64,000 nt of DNA from Thelonectria olida (taxonomy: Eukaryota; Ascomycota; Sordariomycetes; Hypocreales; Nectriaceae), in the NCBI GenBank assembly GCA_020736575.1, contig JAGPYM010000030.1, positions 310,001-374,000 of the forward strand, written 5' to 3'. The position numbers and the translations under genes are program-made. Shown here one piece after another: positions 12,165 to 22,145 of this stretch. Numbering within the stretch: position 1 is the stretch's first letter; each line of letters begins with the position of its first letter. The notes below the pieces were generated by a model, which saw only the letters and a list, made by a program, of their open reading frames with translations, was not told the DNA's origin and searched no databases.

Positions 12165-14492
12165 TCACCAAGCGTAGACTCCATCATCGTCATCTTGATC
12201 GCCATCCCACTCGCCGTCAGATTCATCTCTGTCTTCGTCCATGAAGTCATCCATGCCAAATTGCAGCTCAGTGGGTTTCTGGTTGTCGAAGACGATTGCA
12301 ACGGTTGTGCAACGACCCTGGACGACAGGCAGAGATGTAACTGGCTCCTCTGCCTCGTCTTGGGGTTTGGCGTCAGCGTCAGTCATTTCCTCATCCTTGT
12401 CTTCGTCTTCGGACAAATCAAACTCGTCCTCGTCGGTATCTGGGTCCCGATAAGTCGGTCGACTGCGTATATTACCACGCAGGCCCTTGGGCTTGGAATT
12501 GCTACTATTCCGAGAATCCGAATCAGAAACTTGGGCAGCGATTCGCGTGCTCCGACGGCATGGTTCGTCGGCATGTGAAGGTCGTTTTCGCCGGTGCTTC
12601 TCCTGAGGCGCAGGCTCGTGGACTACTTCTTCTTTCTCTTCCTTGGCGGGTGGCTGGCGCAGAGATGTGTGCTTCATTGGTGGCTCAAAAGCGCGGAGGA
12701 AGATCCTATCCAGTTTCTTTCGCCACTCGTGGCGCATATTCGCACGGGCTTTCCACGGGATGTTAAGCATCGTCTTCACGGCGAGGTGACGAAGATTGGG
12801 CAGACTGCCCGCACTGTCAATCAGTGATTGGAGGAACATTTCTGCAGCCTCCACATTCCAGTGTCGGATATGCTCGAAATCGATTATGCGGAGGCTTGCT
12901 GGCCATTTTGGAATCTGGTCTGGGAGCAGAGCGTGCTCGTACAAGGGATCGGCATCATTATTCACCAACGACACCGAATTGTGGTGGCGGAAGTAGGAGA
13001 GATTCATCCTCAGTTCTTCGAGTTTGGGGCACGTGTCAGCCAAGCTCGTGAGGAACCCCATGTCCAACGATTGATTATGCAAAAGCGAGAGTGTGCGAAG
13101 CTCTCTGCCATGAGAGCCGAGGAACGATTCCAAGTCGTCAGACCTGACTTCCCAGCAGTTGATGAGTCCAAGATGAACCAGACCCTTGGGCAGAAGTGGC
13201 AGCATGCGGTGGTTCATTACAGTAGACGACTCAAACACAAGATGCTTGAGACACTCCAACTGCGAAATAGCATCCGCAATGGATTGGATTACAGCGCCGT
13301 CTTCATTATACAGCGCAAGTTCCTGCTCATCGTCCCCAGACTTGGGCCTCGCCTTATACAAGGACGGCACCTGGAAGTTGGTGAAGCTCAGTCTTGTCAG
13401 ACGCGCGAATGAGGGTCCTTGGTGAATGCGAATAATGTCCATGGGAGAGGGGACAGGTCCACCTAGAAGCTTTTCGCTCCACTCCCAACTTCTCAGCATG
13501 GTAGGATATGGCTTTTCATCGCCATTGAGAGCCTCTGATGACGAGTTCGGCTGAGCTTGGTGCGTGGATGGCCCAAGTGCTTGGAATATGTCCTCGGTGA
13601 AGTGCCAGCGGACAGTCCGGTCCAGTTCTCTGTAGGGCGGTTGGTCATGTTGAGTGAAGAAGACCAACTCCCTGAGTCGGGGCAAATGATGGATAATCTT
13701 GTACAAGACATTTTGAGGAACGACTGCAACATCAATCCAGATGGACTCGATTTTGACGCGATAGTTCAGCCGAGTCTCGGAGGCCGGGCGCTCCAAGAGG
13801 GCAGCGAGACGCTTCGCCTTGCCTGGGGTGGTGATTGGGGGGCTTCGATAGATGGCTGTAAGGGCAGCCTCGGAGAACTCCCTGCAAGTCGTAGCGGCAT
13901 CGATGAGCCAGTTCACGTTCAGAGTATCGTAGCCATCGCTTATGGCAGCGTAGTAAAAAATGTCAGTCCACACGCCGTACGAGATTCGAGCATCACGCCA
14001 ATTAGGAATGACTTCGTCGGGTACCGTGATATCCTGGACTTCCTCAGCTTCCTGTGAGACTGAGATGCGTTGCTTCTTGGACGTGTTAACTTGTCCGCGA
14101 GAAGGAGGTCGCTTGCCTTTCGCATCTGGCTTGGCGACACGTTTCGTGACTTGGAACGAAGAGAGGGTTGTTTGCGATGATCCGCGGGGGCTTCTTCGCA
14201 CCTTTGTCGAATTTCTAGTAGGCTGGGGGCGTGAATGCGAAGGAAAAAGAGGCTTCTTTCCTGGGGCTTGGGCAGTCGCATCGGCATCCGCGTCCGAATC
14301 GGTCACATCAGCTTCATCGCTCGAGGCAGACGAGTCAAGTTCGTCCGCATCACTCGAAGAGTCCTCGCCATAGCTTATTGGCGGATGCGACCGTGCTGAG
14401 ACCCGAGTCGGGCGAGTTGGTCGCTTCAATTTGCCACGGGTCGCAGTGGCACGATTGCGATTCGTGAGGTGGGAACCCCGAGTTCTCGCCAT
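12165..14492 (-). CDS. F-box/leucine-rich-repeat-like protein with acidic tail
   Basis: A single exon of 775 residues from ATG 14492; the frame opens further only to a TTG at 14552. Residues 1-160 are disordered, with basic clusters (KLKRPTRPTR, KKQR) and serine/aspartate runs suggesting a nuclear protein. Residues about 162-230 (VIPNWRDARISYGVWTDIFYYAA...NVNWLIDAATTCREFSEAAL) look like the F-box of fungal LRR-type adaptors. From about 260 to 570 there are degenerate leucine-rich repeats (LKHLVFESS, LVHLGLINCWEVRS, LRTLSLLHN, LEELRMNLS). The C-terminal 150 residues are strongly acidic and end in DGDQDDDDGVYAW. Role as an SCF adaptor is inferred; substrate unknown. Residues 107-114 (QTTLSSFQ) resemble a degenerate PCNA-binding motif. 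Confidence 0.8.
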   Translation of the reverse strand: MARTRGSHLTNRNRATATRGKLKRPTRPTRVSARSHPPISYGEDSSSDADELDSSASSDEADVTDSDADADATAQAPGKKPLFPSHSRPQPTRNSTKVRRSPRGSSQTTLSSFQVTKRVAKPDAKGKRPPSRGQVNTSKKQRISVSQEAEEVQDITVPDEVIPNWRDARISYGVWTDIFYYAAISDGYDTLNVNWLIDAATTCREFSEAALTAIYRSPPITTPGKAKRLAALLERPASETRLNYRVKIESIWIDVAVVPQNVLYKIIHHLPRLRELVFFTQHDQPPYRELDRTVRWHFTEDIFQALGPSTHQAQPNSSSEALNGDEKPYPTMLRSWEWSEKLLGGPVPSPMDIIRIHQGPSFARLTRLSFTNFQVPSLYKARPKSGDDEQELALYNEDGAVIQSIADAISQLECLKHLVFESSTVMNHRMLPLLPKGLVHLGLINCWEVRSDDLESFLGSHGRELRTLSLLHNQSLDMGFLTSLADTCPKLEELRMNLSYFRHHNSVSLVNNDADPLYEHALLPDQIPKWPASLRIIDFEHIRHWNVEAAEMFLQSLIDSAGSLPNLRHLAVKTMLNIPWKARANMRHEWRKKLDRIFLRAFEPPMKHTSLRQPPAKEEKEEVVHEPAPQEKHRRKRPSHADEPCRRSTRIAAQVSDSDSRNSSNSKPKGLRGNIRSRPTYRDPDTDEDEFDLSEDEDKDEEMTDADAKPQDEAEEPVTSLPVVQGRCTTVAIVFDNQKPTELQFGMDDFMDEDRDESDGEWDGDQDDDDGVYAW

Positions 14493-16136
14493 GGCCAAGG
14501 CGGTAATGTGCGCAAAGAAGGGGGTAAGGGGTCTAGCAAACCTTGGTGACAAGTTGATGCCAACAAGAGATGGATGTTAAAGCAACCGGCTCGTTACCTC
14601 ATCGAAGGGACCGACCAAAGCACCTGGAAAGGAAATCAGGTTGAGCGTCGGCCATTGCCAGCGCAGTGGATCCAAACAGAATGGCTGTATCCGAGAGCCG
14701 TCTCCCCAGGTTTGAGTGTTGTTTGCTGCGGCTTTGATAAAGGTATTGTGAATAAAGACGAGGGTAGCACAAGATTCGCAGTTGATCAACCTTGAGAAGA
14801 GAGAGGCTCCGAACACTCAACAAGAGGCCCCCATACCACGCCAAAGCCTCGGATGGCCCACTTTTCCAAACGAGAGCCAATCAAGACGCACAGTCCAAGG
14901 CAGAAGCCGACCACATGAATCAACACTGAAAGTAGCGTGAAGGGTACCTACCCCTACCTTACCTTATGCAACCTTGAGTTACGATTTTGAGGAGAGGATA
15001 AAGATATACAATAACTAATCCTTACTTGAGCCTTAGGTGCTCGTATGTCATCAAAATTCACCAAGTCTCATTCGTGTCCAAAAGACCTCATCTGTCGTCG
15101 TAAATCGTCCTCATTAAATTACGGCCTGTCCCAAAAGGTGGGTCTGATCCAACATTACTTCAAAAACGACGAGATTGGGCGGATATGCAGCACGCGTTTT
15201 GAAATTTTACCGAGTTTGCATTGCTCCCATTCTCGACATATTCGGTGTTTGCTTAAGTTGGCGCCGACAGTTCTTGATTGAAATGTCAAGATACTTGCCC
15301 GCTATCAATCCCCACGGTAGACGTGTGCACTGTAATCATACTCGCCTCATAATGGCTCATTGCGGTCTCTCCATGATGATCCACTACATCACTCGATAGG
15401 TGCATTAGAAATGCTTCAATAGGATGCGGCGGAAGCGGGGACTCCGGTTTTAGGCATAAAAATCGCGTTTTGACTTGCTCTGGAGTCTTGCTGGCTTGCG
15501 CTTGCCCATGCGTGAATGGTTCCTTCCACCGGGGCTTCCAGGATCGGTCATTGGCGCACTAGTCCCCATCGGGAGTCGGGATAGAATCTCCCTGTTCCTT
15601 GCTCCAGCCGCCAGCACGCGTCTCATTGCACTCGCTCGCTGCAGCCGCGCCCACGAAAGAAAACAACTGCGTCTTTGAGCGGCAAGGCCAGAGACCATCT
15701 TTCCCTTCTCACAGCGCGGGGATCGTGACTGCCTCACTTTCTTCTTCTTCTCCTTCTCGTTGCCTCGGGGCGTCTTAAGCCTAAACCAAGTCGGCTCGGC
15801 CGCTCCCAACTCACTCGCTGCAACTTTTGCGGCAGTTGCACACGCGACGGCCTTTGTTCCTTCTTATTTACATCCGCAACCACAACACAACAACTCCACG
15901 TCGGCAATTCATTCCACACTTCAACTCCAGCAACCTTTCAATCACTCAGCGTCAGATCTTGTCCCTAAATTAAACGTAAGTCTTCCCTTCGACTTTTGGC
16001 GGGAACCACTCTCACCTCAGCCGTCCGTCACCTTCTTTCGCCAGCCGACCCCTTACTCACTCATCCAGCCTTACTCCCACTCCTTCGCTCACTTGGCTTT
16101 GCACAGCCTTCGCCAACACACCAAAAGGTTTGCATC
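14493..16136. other. Divergent intergenic region and SUZ12 leader
   Basis: Promoter space for the F-box/LRR gene (-) and the SUZ12-like gene (+). The section from 15730 to 16130 is strongly C/T-rich as in fungal leaders, with a GTAAGT site near 15975 that could begin a leader intron. A TACCT-rich patch lies near 14946-14966. No gene seen. Confidence 0.5.
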
Positions 16137-16166
16137 ATGAGCATCGCGGCAGCTACCCATCTTTGA
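16137..16166 (+). promoter_or_regulatory. uORF1 in the SUZ12 leader (10 codons)
   Basis: ATG 16137 to TGA 16164-16166 is the first ATG in this part of the leader. It is followed with no gap by a second uORF. Both end before the main start at 16247, so they would reduce or condition translation of the PRC2 subunit if the transcript includes them. Confidence 0.45.
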
Positions 16167-16214
16167 ATGCCTCTCAGCAGTTGCAGCCGCAGACGAAGCA
16201 GCAGCAGGAGCTAG
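16167..16214 (+). promoter_or_regulatory. uORF2 in the SUZ12 leader (16 codons)
   Basis: ATG 16167 abuts the stop of uORF1 (TGAATG) and ends at TAG 16212-16214, 32 nt before the main ATG. It encodes a Ser/Arg-rich peptide. Its transcription depends on where the leader starts and on splicing. Confidence 0.4.
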
Positions 16215-16246
16215 CGCTCTGCTCGCTCGTCTCTCCTCTTGTCTTC

Positions 16247-18696
16247 ATGACTGTCGACCAATCCGCCATGAACAGTGGGAAAAAGCGCAGCCTGCGAACG
16301 GCCCCTTTTATCCAACAAAACTGGCTCAACGGAGTCAACGCTGCCAAACGCCTAGCTATGGGCGCTGCCCTTTCTACTCCCACTCCTAAGCAACAAACAA
16401 CAACAGAAACTCCCAAGAACTTATTAACAACCACCGACGTCGACGACAGCGGCGCTCCACCCAGCAAGCGCCGTCGCCTGTCCACCCCAGATTCTCTCGT
16501 TATGGACGACCTCATTGCCTCCCCGGGCGCCTCAGAAAACCGCCCCACGCTGCGTATTGACGTGTTCAAAATCTTACACAAGGAGTCGAAAAAAGTCCGC
16601 TCCTTTCAAAATGTCCCCTTACCCCGTGACCGTGACGTCCTTAACACCAAGGGCCGTTGTCGCATTACCATCTACGACATCAGCACGAACTGGCGTCGTG
16701 TCTTGCATTGTGAGAGCCAGGTGTGCGACATCACGACATACAAAAACCCTGTTGGGCCTCATCGCGTGGCTCGAATTGAGCTGCCCCGGCCCTTTTACGT
16801 CCCCGAGGAGAGTATCCTCATAAACCGCCTTGACGAAGATACAGTCGACTTCTCCGATGCGTGCAAGCTTGTCGTCGAAATTGAGGGCGTCAATCAAGGA
16901 ACATGGCCACCTCTAGAGTCTCACGATTTTGGCATTGCGATAGGAGATCAAGGGCCTCTTTCCGATACGCCCAAGCGCCATTGGACCATGACCAGCGAGT
17001 TTTCCGAGGTTTACGGTAGAGCCAAGAACCCCTTACGACTCGCATCCGTTTCGCATCCGCAGAAGCTACCGCGGCAGACGGATTATGTCATGGATGTTGA
17101 CCTTCGCTGGTCAACAGGATTTCGTGCACTGAGGCGCATTGAGAAGGGCTCATTACCGTGCATTACCGCGTTTGATCCCGAGGCTGAAATGTACACTTCA
17201 GGGCGCTTTGAGCCCAACGTTGACGATGAAGCCAATGGCGTTGCCAATGGCGTTGCCAATGGCGTCAATGGCGTCAATAGCCACGTTCACGAAGATTCGT
17301 GTCATGAGGCCGAGGATGACATGATGGAGGGAGATCAGACACCCAGCAGGTCTCTGAGAGTACGAGGTAAGAACAAGGTTTACAACCTCAAAGTTCTAAG
17401 TGATCAGGCCCAAGGGCGGGAAGGAAAGCGCCGGGGAAGGCCTCCGCAAGCCACGGCCTCCGAAGGACGGATCACCTACTTTCTCCCAACCGATACGCCC
17501 ATCGCTTTGGACTTTTATCGGTGCGTCGCATGTGGTCTCTATCACCAGTCCATGGCTCATCTGCAAGTGCACCTGCAGACGTGTCACTCGGATTACGAGT
17601 ATGTGCTCGAAACGACGAGTCAAGGGCCGCAGTTTCGAGTTTCGATCCGTCCAGAGCCTTTTTCGTCTCCCTCCAAGACGTTCCAACTTGGTCGCCCTCT
17701 CAAGCCATTTAACTTGGAAACTTTTGCTGGCGGTGACCACTCGTGGGCCACATCCAGGTTGCTACCCGACACGAACCACGAACCTGCACGATCTCCGGTC
17801 AAATCCAGTACTACTAGACAGCTCTTTGGCCCCAACACCGTCGAGCCGGTGCAGCAGGAGAGCAGGCCGGCCAAAAAACGAAAGATTCTCATTCCCGAGA
17901 CAGGGCAGCCCATATTTGATCCAGTGAGCAAAGCGCGACTCAAGCCGGGAGACGAAGTGCCAAAGCCACCCAAGGATAACGAGTGGCTGATCCATAAACA
18001 CCGCGAAAACATTGCCGAATTCTCGGATGTCACTCCAGCTGAGAAGGAGTATGTCTGCAAATGGGATGCCTTCATACTCCAACAGCATCTCACCTCGAGC
18101 GCATACTTTGGGCGTGCGTGGGTCCTGTTTATCCGAAATCACGCGGCTTGGCTAGCAAGCTCCAAGCATCGCATGCTCGAGTTTGCAAAACACTCGAGTT
18201 ATCTTCTCGCACGCGACCTGTTGGACGACAAAATGATCAACATTGCCTTTGGTTGCATCAATGCAGAGAGGAGCAAAAGCAAATCCAAGACGGGAAAACA
18301 GCAGCTCAACGGTGTCAACTGCGAGCAAACGCCCGATGCCACTCCAAGTCAATCTCCGCGAGCTGCTCAGATTCGGAAGAACAAGAATGGGTGCGCAGTC
18401 TGTCAGCTTCCGGTGCTCGGGCCCAGGATGCTTCTATGCTCAAACAAGGTACTTGCAGTAGTTCTATTCTCTTTTTTTTTCTCTCTTTCTGTCCTTTGAC
18501 TTACCATTGCCTGTAGGACTGCTTACACCGCCTATATCATTCCGATTGTGTGAAGGACAGTGCTTCCACTCCTGTAAGTCAATCGGGCTGGGTGTGCAAT
18601 GCATGCGTTGAGGCGCGAGGGGTGGGGGAGATGAGGGAGGCAAGAGAAAAGGAGGCAAAGGAAAGGGAGGCATTGGAGACAAGGCAGGCTTCTTAG
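16247..18696 (+). CDS. SUZ12: SUZ12-like Polycomb (PRC2) subunit with VEFS box and PHD-like finger
   Basis: Exons 16247-18448 and 18517-18696 give 793 residues; the intron (68 nt) joins complete codons inside LCSNK/DCLHRLYHSDC. Residues about 426-449 are a C2H2 finger (CVACGLYHQSMAHLQVHLQTCH). Residues about 585-665 match the VEFS box (EFSDVTPAEKEYVCKWDAF), which contacts the methyltransferase EZH2/KMT6. Residues from about 716 form a PHD-like finger (CAVC, CSNKDC, HSDC, WVCNAC). The product should be part of PRC2, which writes H3K27 methylation in facultative heterochromatin. ATG 16247 was chosen as the first in-frame ATG; 16268 is an alternative. The stop TAG 18694 is followed by 94 open codons in the same frame, described separately. 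Two uORFs precede the gene. Confidence 0.85.
17231..17278 (+). repeat. 12-bp minisatellite coding for ANGV units
   Basis: Three copies of GCCAATGGCGTY followed by two shortened units encode ANGVANGVANGVNGVN in a disordered linker of the SUZ12-like protein. Such tracts often vary in copy number between strains. Confidence 0.85.
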
Positions 18697-18981
18697 AAAG
18701 GGGCATCAAAGGGACGCCGGGCCTCTCAATTTACTCTCGGACGCACATCGCGAGGAAGTATGTCCTCACAACGAGCCGAACGCACGCCCAAACTAACGGG
18801 GCGTCATCCATTGGGGGACAAGGCTCGGCAGCCTAATAATGCTTCCAAGACCAGTCCCAACTCCTCTCAATCCACATGTCTGAAGCCTAAAGGAACAGGT
18901 TCTCAGGGCAAGAGAGGTCAGAGACGAGGCAGCAGGGGCCACAGTTCGAAGAACGCGTCTTCCTCGTTAAAGAATAAGTAA
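18697..18981 (+). other. Open same-frame extension downstream of the SUZ12 stop
   Basis: After TAG 18694-18696 the frame stays open for 94 codons to TAA 18979-18981. The peptide is Lys/Arg/Ser-rich (KGASKGRRASQF, GKRGQRRGSRG, SSLKNK), like the basic tail of a chromatin protein. It could be a former C-terminus cut off by a recent CAG-to-TAG change, or be reached by splicing out the TAG (GTAAGT at 18574 or GTGGGG at 18622 to the TTCTTAG acceptor at 18696, both multiples of three). Neither candidate intron has a clear branch site. Confidence 0.4.
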
Positions 18982-20285
18982 GTTAGTCGAGTCGCAAACA
19001 TGGGTGCGGGGGAAGAAAGCAGCGGGGACTTGGGGAGCTCTGGTGGGCTACAATCAAGAAGACAGACATGGATGGTACGGATATAAGTTATTAGATGAAT
19101 GGGTGGGTTTTTGGCACGCGGCCACACCCATGGGCATTGTTCACGGAGGTTTTAGTGTTAATTATCGTCGTGGACGGCGTCTCTACATCAGCGAAGAGGT
19201 TTCGGACGCATTTGTTTTGGAAGAGACAATTGTACAAAGGGAATTTTGATATTGAAGGTTGCTTGCCGCTGTGATGTTAGACACCACACAATAGCTCGAT
19301 CCCACGATGATGAACACACTCGTCAGTTCATGCGTCTTACACAGAAACCAATACATCTATTCGTGGCTCTCCTATAGGGTATTTATTGGTCCCAACGACG
19401 ATCTCACCATTGTTATACGAATTAACAACTTCTCAACGTCGTACAAATATTCACACGATAAGTTGGTTTAAAAACAAGGTGAGCAATCATCTATGCGACT
19501 TTATGAGCTGAAGAGGTATAATTAAACAATTGATGGCCGGTTCTTGTTTGACGAGGCAGGCTGGTGAGATTGAGTTGACTATCTAAAGCTGTTAGGGAGG
19601 GAAAATCGACGAAAACATATGCAACCACTTCAGTCTTTGCATCTATGAAAGTGTCGTTCATCAGCACAGACGGCTCAAGGGCTTAAGCAGCCGAGAAACA
19701 AGTAAAGAATAGGGTAGTTGCGTTAATATCAAATGGATGTACGTACAGCGCCACCACCATGAGGACCATCCCGACCACTGAGGACATTGACGGGCATGGT
19801 TTCAACGCAAGAAAGAAAAGATGAGCAAAGTACATCATAATACAATATAAGGTGTAAGGCGAGATACATGCAATCGTTCGTGCAACAATAACAACCGAGC
19901 TGATGATAACAACATAACCAACTATCCCTCGCCATGACAGCCTCGGTTTGAAATTACCCCTAGATTTGCTACGTGAAGACCTACGAGAGCCGAAAGAGTC
20001 ACCTCGGAAGAGAGAAGGTTTGGGCGAGGAAGAGACTTTTATTATGATATTCAAGTGACCCATGACTGAACGACATCATGTGTCCATCTCGACGCGCATG
20101 GTATTTAACCCGGTTCTTGCTAGAAAACATCTCCTCAAAAACGCCATTCAAGTTCGCCCGAACCCAGCAACATCTTACAAGCCTCATGTCGGCACTTCCC
20201 GTCCTTGTTGTCGTACAGAGCGAGTGTGTGGCTCAACTACATACCAAAACCTCCTCATCCATACTCCCAGGGATGGTGGGGCATA
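18982..20285. other. Convergent intergenic region
   Basis: Lies between the 3' ends of the SUZ12-like gene and CUS1. AT-richer than its neighbours. An 81-codon ORF at 19004-19249 starts in a plausible place but has no recognisable family. No RNA gene or repeat seen. Confidence 0.5.
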
Positions 20286-22145
20286 TTAAGACCTAGACTT
20301 GCCCTGCTTCTTCTTCTCCTGAAGCTCAGCCTCTGTCTTCTGTCGTTTCCGACTCTCCTGGGCAATCATCTCGCTCAAGTCGTCATCATACGCCCACCTG
20401 GCGCCAATGCCTTCTTCCCTCCTACCCTCGTCAAACTTGCGCCGCAGATCCTCCTTGTTGATGCCGTCGTTCGTGTGCAATGAGTCGACATCCAGGGCCA
20501 CGTCGATATCACCAGGCTTCTTGCGCTTGCGGGAGTCGTCCTCGGAGCCAAGCACCGGCATGCCTGAACGCTGCGCTTGCTTGAGATCGTAGACGCGATC
20601 GCTGCCGAAGAAGCCCTCGGCACGGACTTGCCTCTCGGGGAGAATCGTGTAGGCAGAGCGAGGGGCACTAGACTCTTCCGTATCATAGCCGCCACGACGT
20701 TCCTTGCGCAGGTCCATTTCCCCAGCAATCGAAGTCTCGACTCCAGCGCTGTAATCGGGTTGTACTGTGCTAGCGTAGCCACCAGGCGTCTCAAGGCCGC
20801 TCGGAGTCTCCAACCCGCCTGGAATATCCTCTTCCTCCTCCTCCTCCTCCTCCTCTTCATCCTCTGACTCTTCTTCCTCAGATTCTTCCTCCCGAGGTTG
20901 TAGCTCACCCCAAAGGGTTCGTTCCACAGGGTCGCCGGTTGCGGCGGGGGCCTGGGCCGCAGTCTGAGCCTGAGCGCCGTTCTGCGAAGTGAGGCCAAAG
21001 ACATCACCACCGTAGAGAGGGCGGTTGAACTCGTCAACTGGAGGTTTACCCCAGCCACCAGGATGGAAGCCCCATGAACCTCCCGCAGGCGGTGGCGCAT
21101 TTAAGCCAGGAATTTTGAGGGTGGGGTAGGAAGGAGGAGGGCCAAATCGTTGCTGATTGATCAGCCACGGCGGAGGTGCTCCGGGCGGCATTCCCAGTGC
21201 CTCCTTGGTGTTTTCGGACAGGTCTCCAGGACGGAAATGTTGGTAGTCGACCTCAGATTCCTTGCCCTCGTAGTAAACCTCGCCAAATCGCGTCAGCTCA
21301 GGTTTGGTCTGGAAGCGAAAGAAGGCGTCGTAGAGTTTCTGGTAATCGATATCGAGCTTGCCCATTTTGGGAGCTACGCGATCGCGCTGCTTTTGTTTAA
21401 GTGTCTGCTCAGCCTGTTTCTCGAGGACAGCGTCGCGCATCTCGGTAATTCCAGTTTCAGCGATGAACTTGGGAAGACGGAACGGAGGCTTCTCGATACC
21501 CCTCTTGGAGGAGAGGTACTCCCTCTTCAAGGACCAGTGTGTGGGCACGGGTACCACGTTTCGTTGAGCCTTGATTTGGACGAGCAAACGAGGATCCGAC
21601 GAGGAAACATCCTGCCACTCGACAACCTCTGGAATCTTGACAAGAGCCTTGAGCTCGGCGATGGAAAGTTTGTTGAGCTGCTTTCTCTTCTTCTTGGAGA
21701 GTTTGGGTTGCGCATTCTCTTCGTCCTCGGAGGGGATATCATCATCGTCGCCAAAGAATACAGTTCCCTGGTGCCCGGCATTTGCTTCCTTGGCTACCTC
21801 GTCCTCCTGAAGCGGCGCGCCGAATTTGCTGAAGATGTCCTTGTACATGGCGAAAGCTGGATCCTCGTCGAGCTCGTCTACGACGATCGGTCCGTCGATG
21901 GGGGCGGCATTATCGGTTTTATCTTTGGGCTTCACTTCGAGATCCGAGGCAGGCTCTGGTGCGACTCCGTCGTCTTGTGTCTTCTCGTCGGTGGTCGGCT
22001 CTTTGGTCTTGTCGGCATCAACCTGCGTCGCGTTAGCCTGAGTGGTGCGATGAGGGGAAGTAGGTCGCACTTCTGCCTTGGCCTTCTTCTGCTCCTTCTT
22101 CTTCGCCCTCCGCATCTGGTTCTTGGTCATCTTTGGGGCCGCCAT
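20286..22145 (-). CDS. CUS1: U2 snRNP splicing factor SF3B2/CUS1
   Basis: A single exon of 619 residues from ATG 22145 (MAAPKMTKNQMRRAKKK); the frame opens farther upstream without a better start. The basic N-terminus is followed by the SF3b145 core (DUF382, about residues 200-330: VVEWQDVSSSDPRLLVQIKAQ, VPTHWSLKREYLSSKRG), then the PSP domain (ALGMPPGAPPPWLINQQRFGPP, YPTLKIPGLNAP, WGFHPGGWGKPP). CUS1 anchors the U2 snRNP to the branch-site region of pre-mRNA as part of SF3b. A Glu-rich tract follows the PSP domain. The length matches fungal orthologs (yeast is shorter, about 436). Shares a roughly 970-bp divergent promoter region with the SLY41-like gene. Confidence 0.95.
   Translation of the reverse strand: MAAPKMTKNQMRRAKKKEQKKAKAEVRPTSPHRTTQANATQVDADKTKEPTTDEKTQDDGVAPEPASDLEVKPKDKTDNAAPIDGPIVVDELDEDPAFAMYKDIFSKFGAPLQEDEVAKEANAGHQGTVFFGDDDDIPSEDEENAQPKLSKKKRKQLNKLSIAELKALVKIPEVVEWQDVSSSDPRLLVQIKAQRNVVPVPTHWSLKREYLSSKRGIEKPPFRLPKFIAETGITEMRDAVLEKQAEQTLKQKQRDRVAPKMGKLDIDYQKLYDAFFRFQTKPELTRFGEVYYEGKESEVDYQHFRPGDLSENTKEALGMPPGAPPPWLINQQRFGPPPSYPTLKIPGLNAPPPAGGSWGFHPGGWGKPPVDEFNRPLYGGDVFGLTSQNGAQAQTAAQAPAATGDPVERTLWGELQPREEESEEEESEDEEEEEEEEEEDIPGGLETPSGLETPGGYASTVQPDYSAGVETSIAGEMDLRKERRGGYDTEESSAPRSAYTILPERQVRAEGFFGSDRVYDLKQAQRSGMPVLGSEDDSRKRKKPGDIDVALDVDSLHTNDGINKEDLRRKFDEGRREEGIGARWAYDDDLSEMIAQESRKRQKTEAELQEKKKQGKSRS
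20829..20858 (-). repeat. GAG trinucleotide tract (poly-Glu) in CUS1
   Basis: Runs of CTC/CTT on the + strand encode about ten consecutive Glu on the minus strand between the PSP domain and the tail of CUS1. Confidence 0.85.

Noticed and set aside
18574..18696. GTAAGT...TTCTTAG as the constitutive second intron of the SUZ12-like gene
   Set aside because: There is no clear branch site, and removal would delete the WVCNAC ligands of the PHD-like finger; kept only as an alternative.
18760..18981. Independent small gene starting at ATG 18760
   Set aside because: The frame continues without a break upstream to the TAG of the SUZ12-like gene, so it fits better as a former or alternative tail of that gene.
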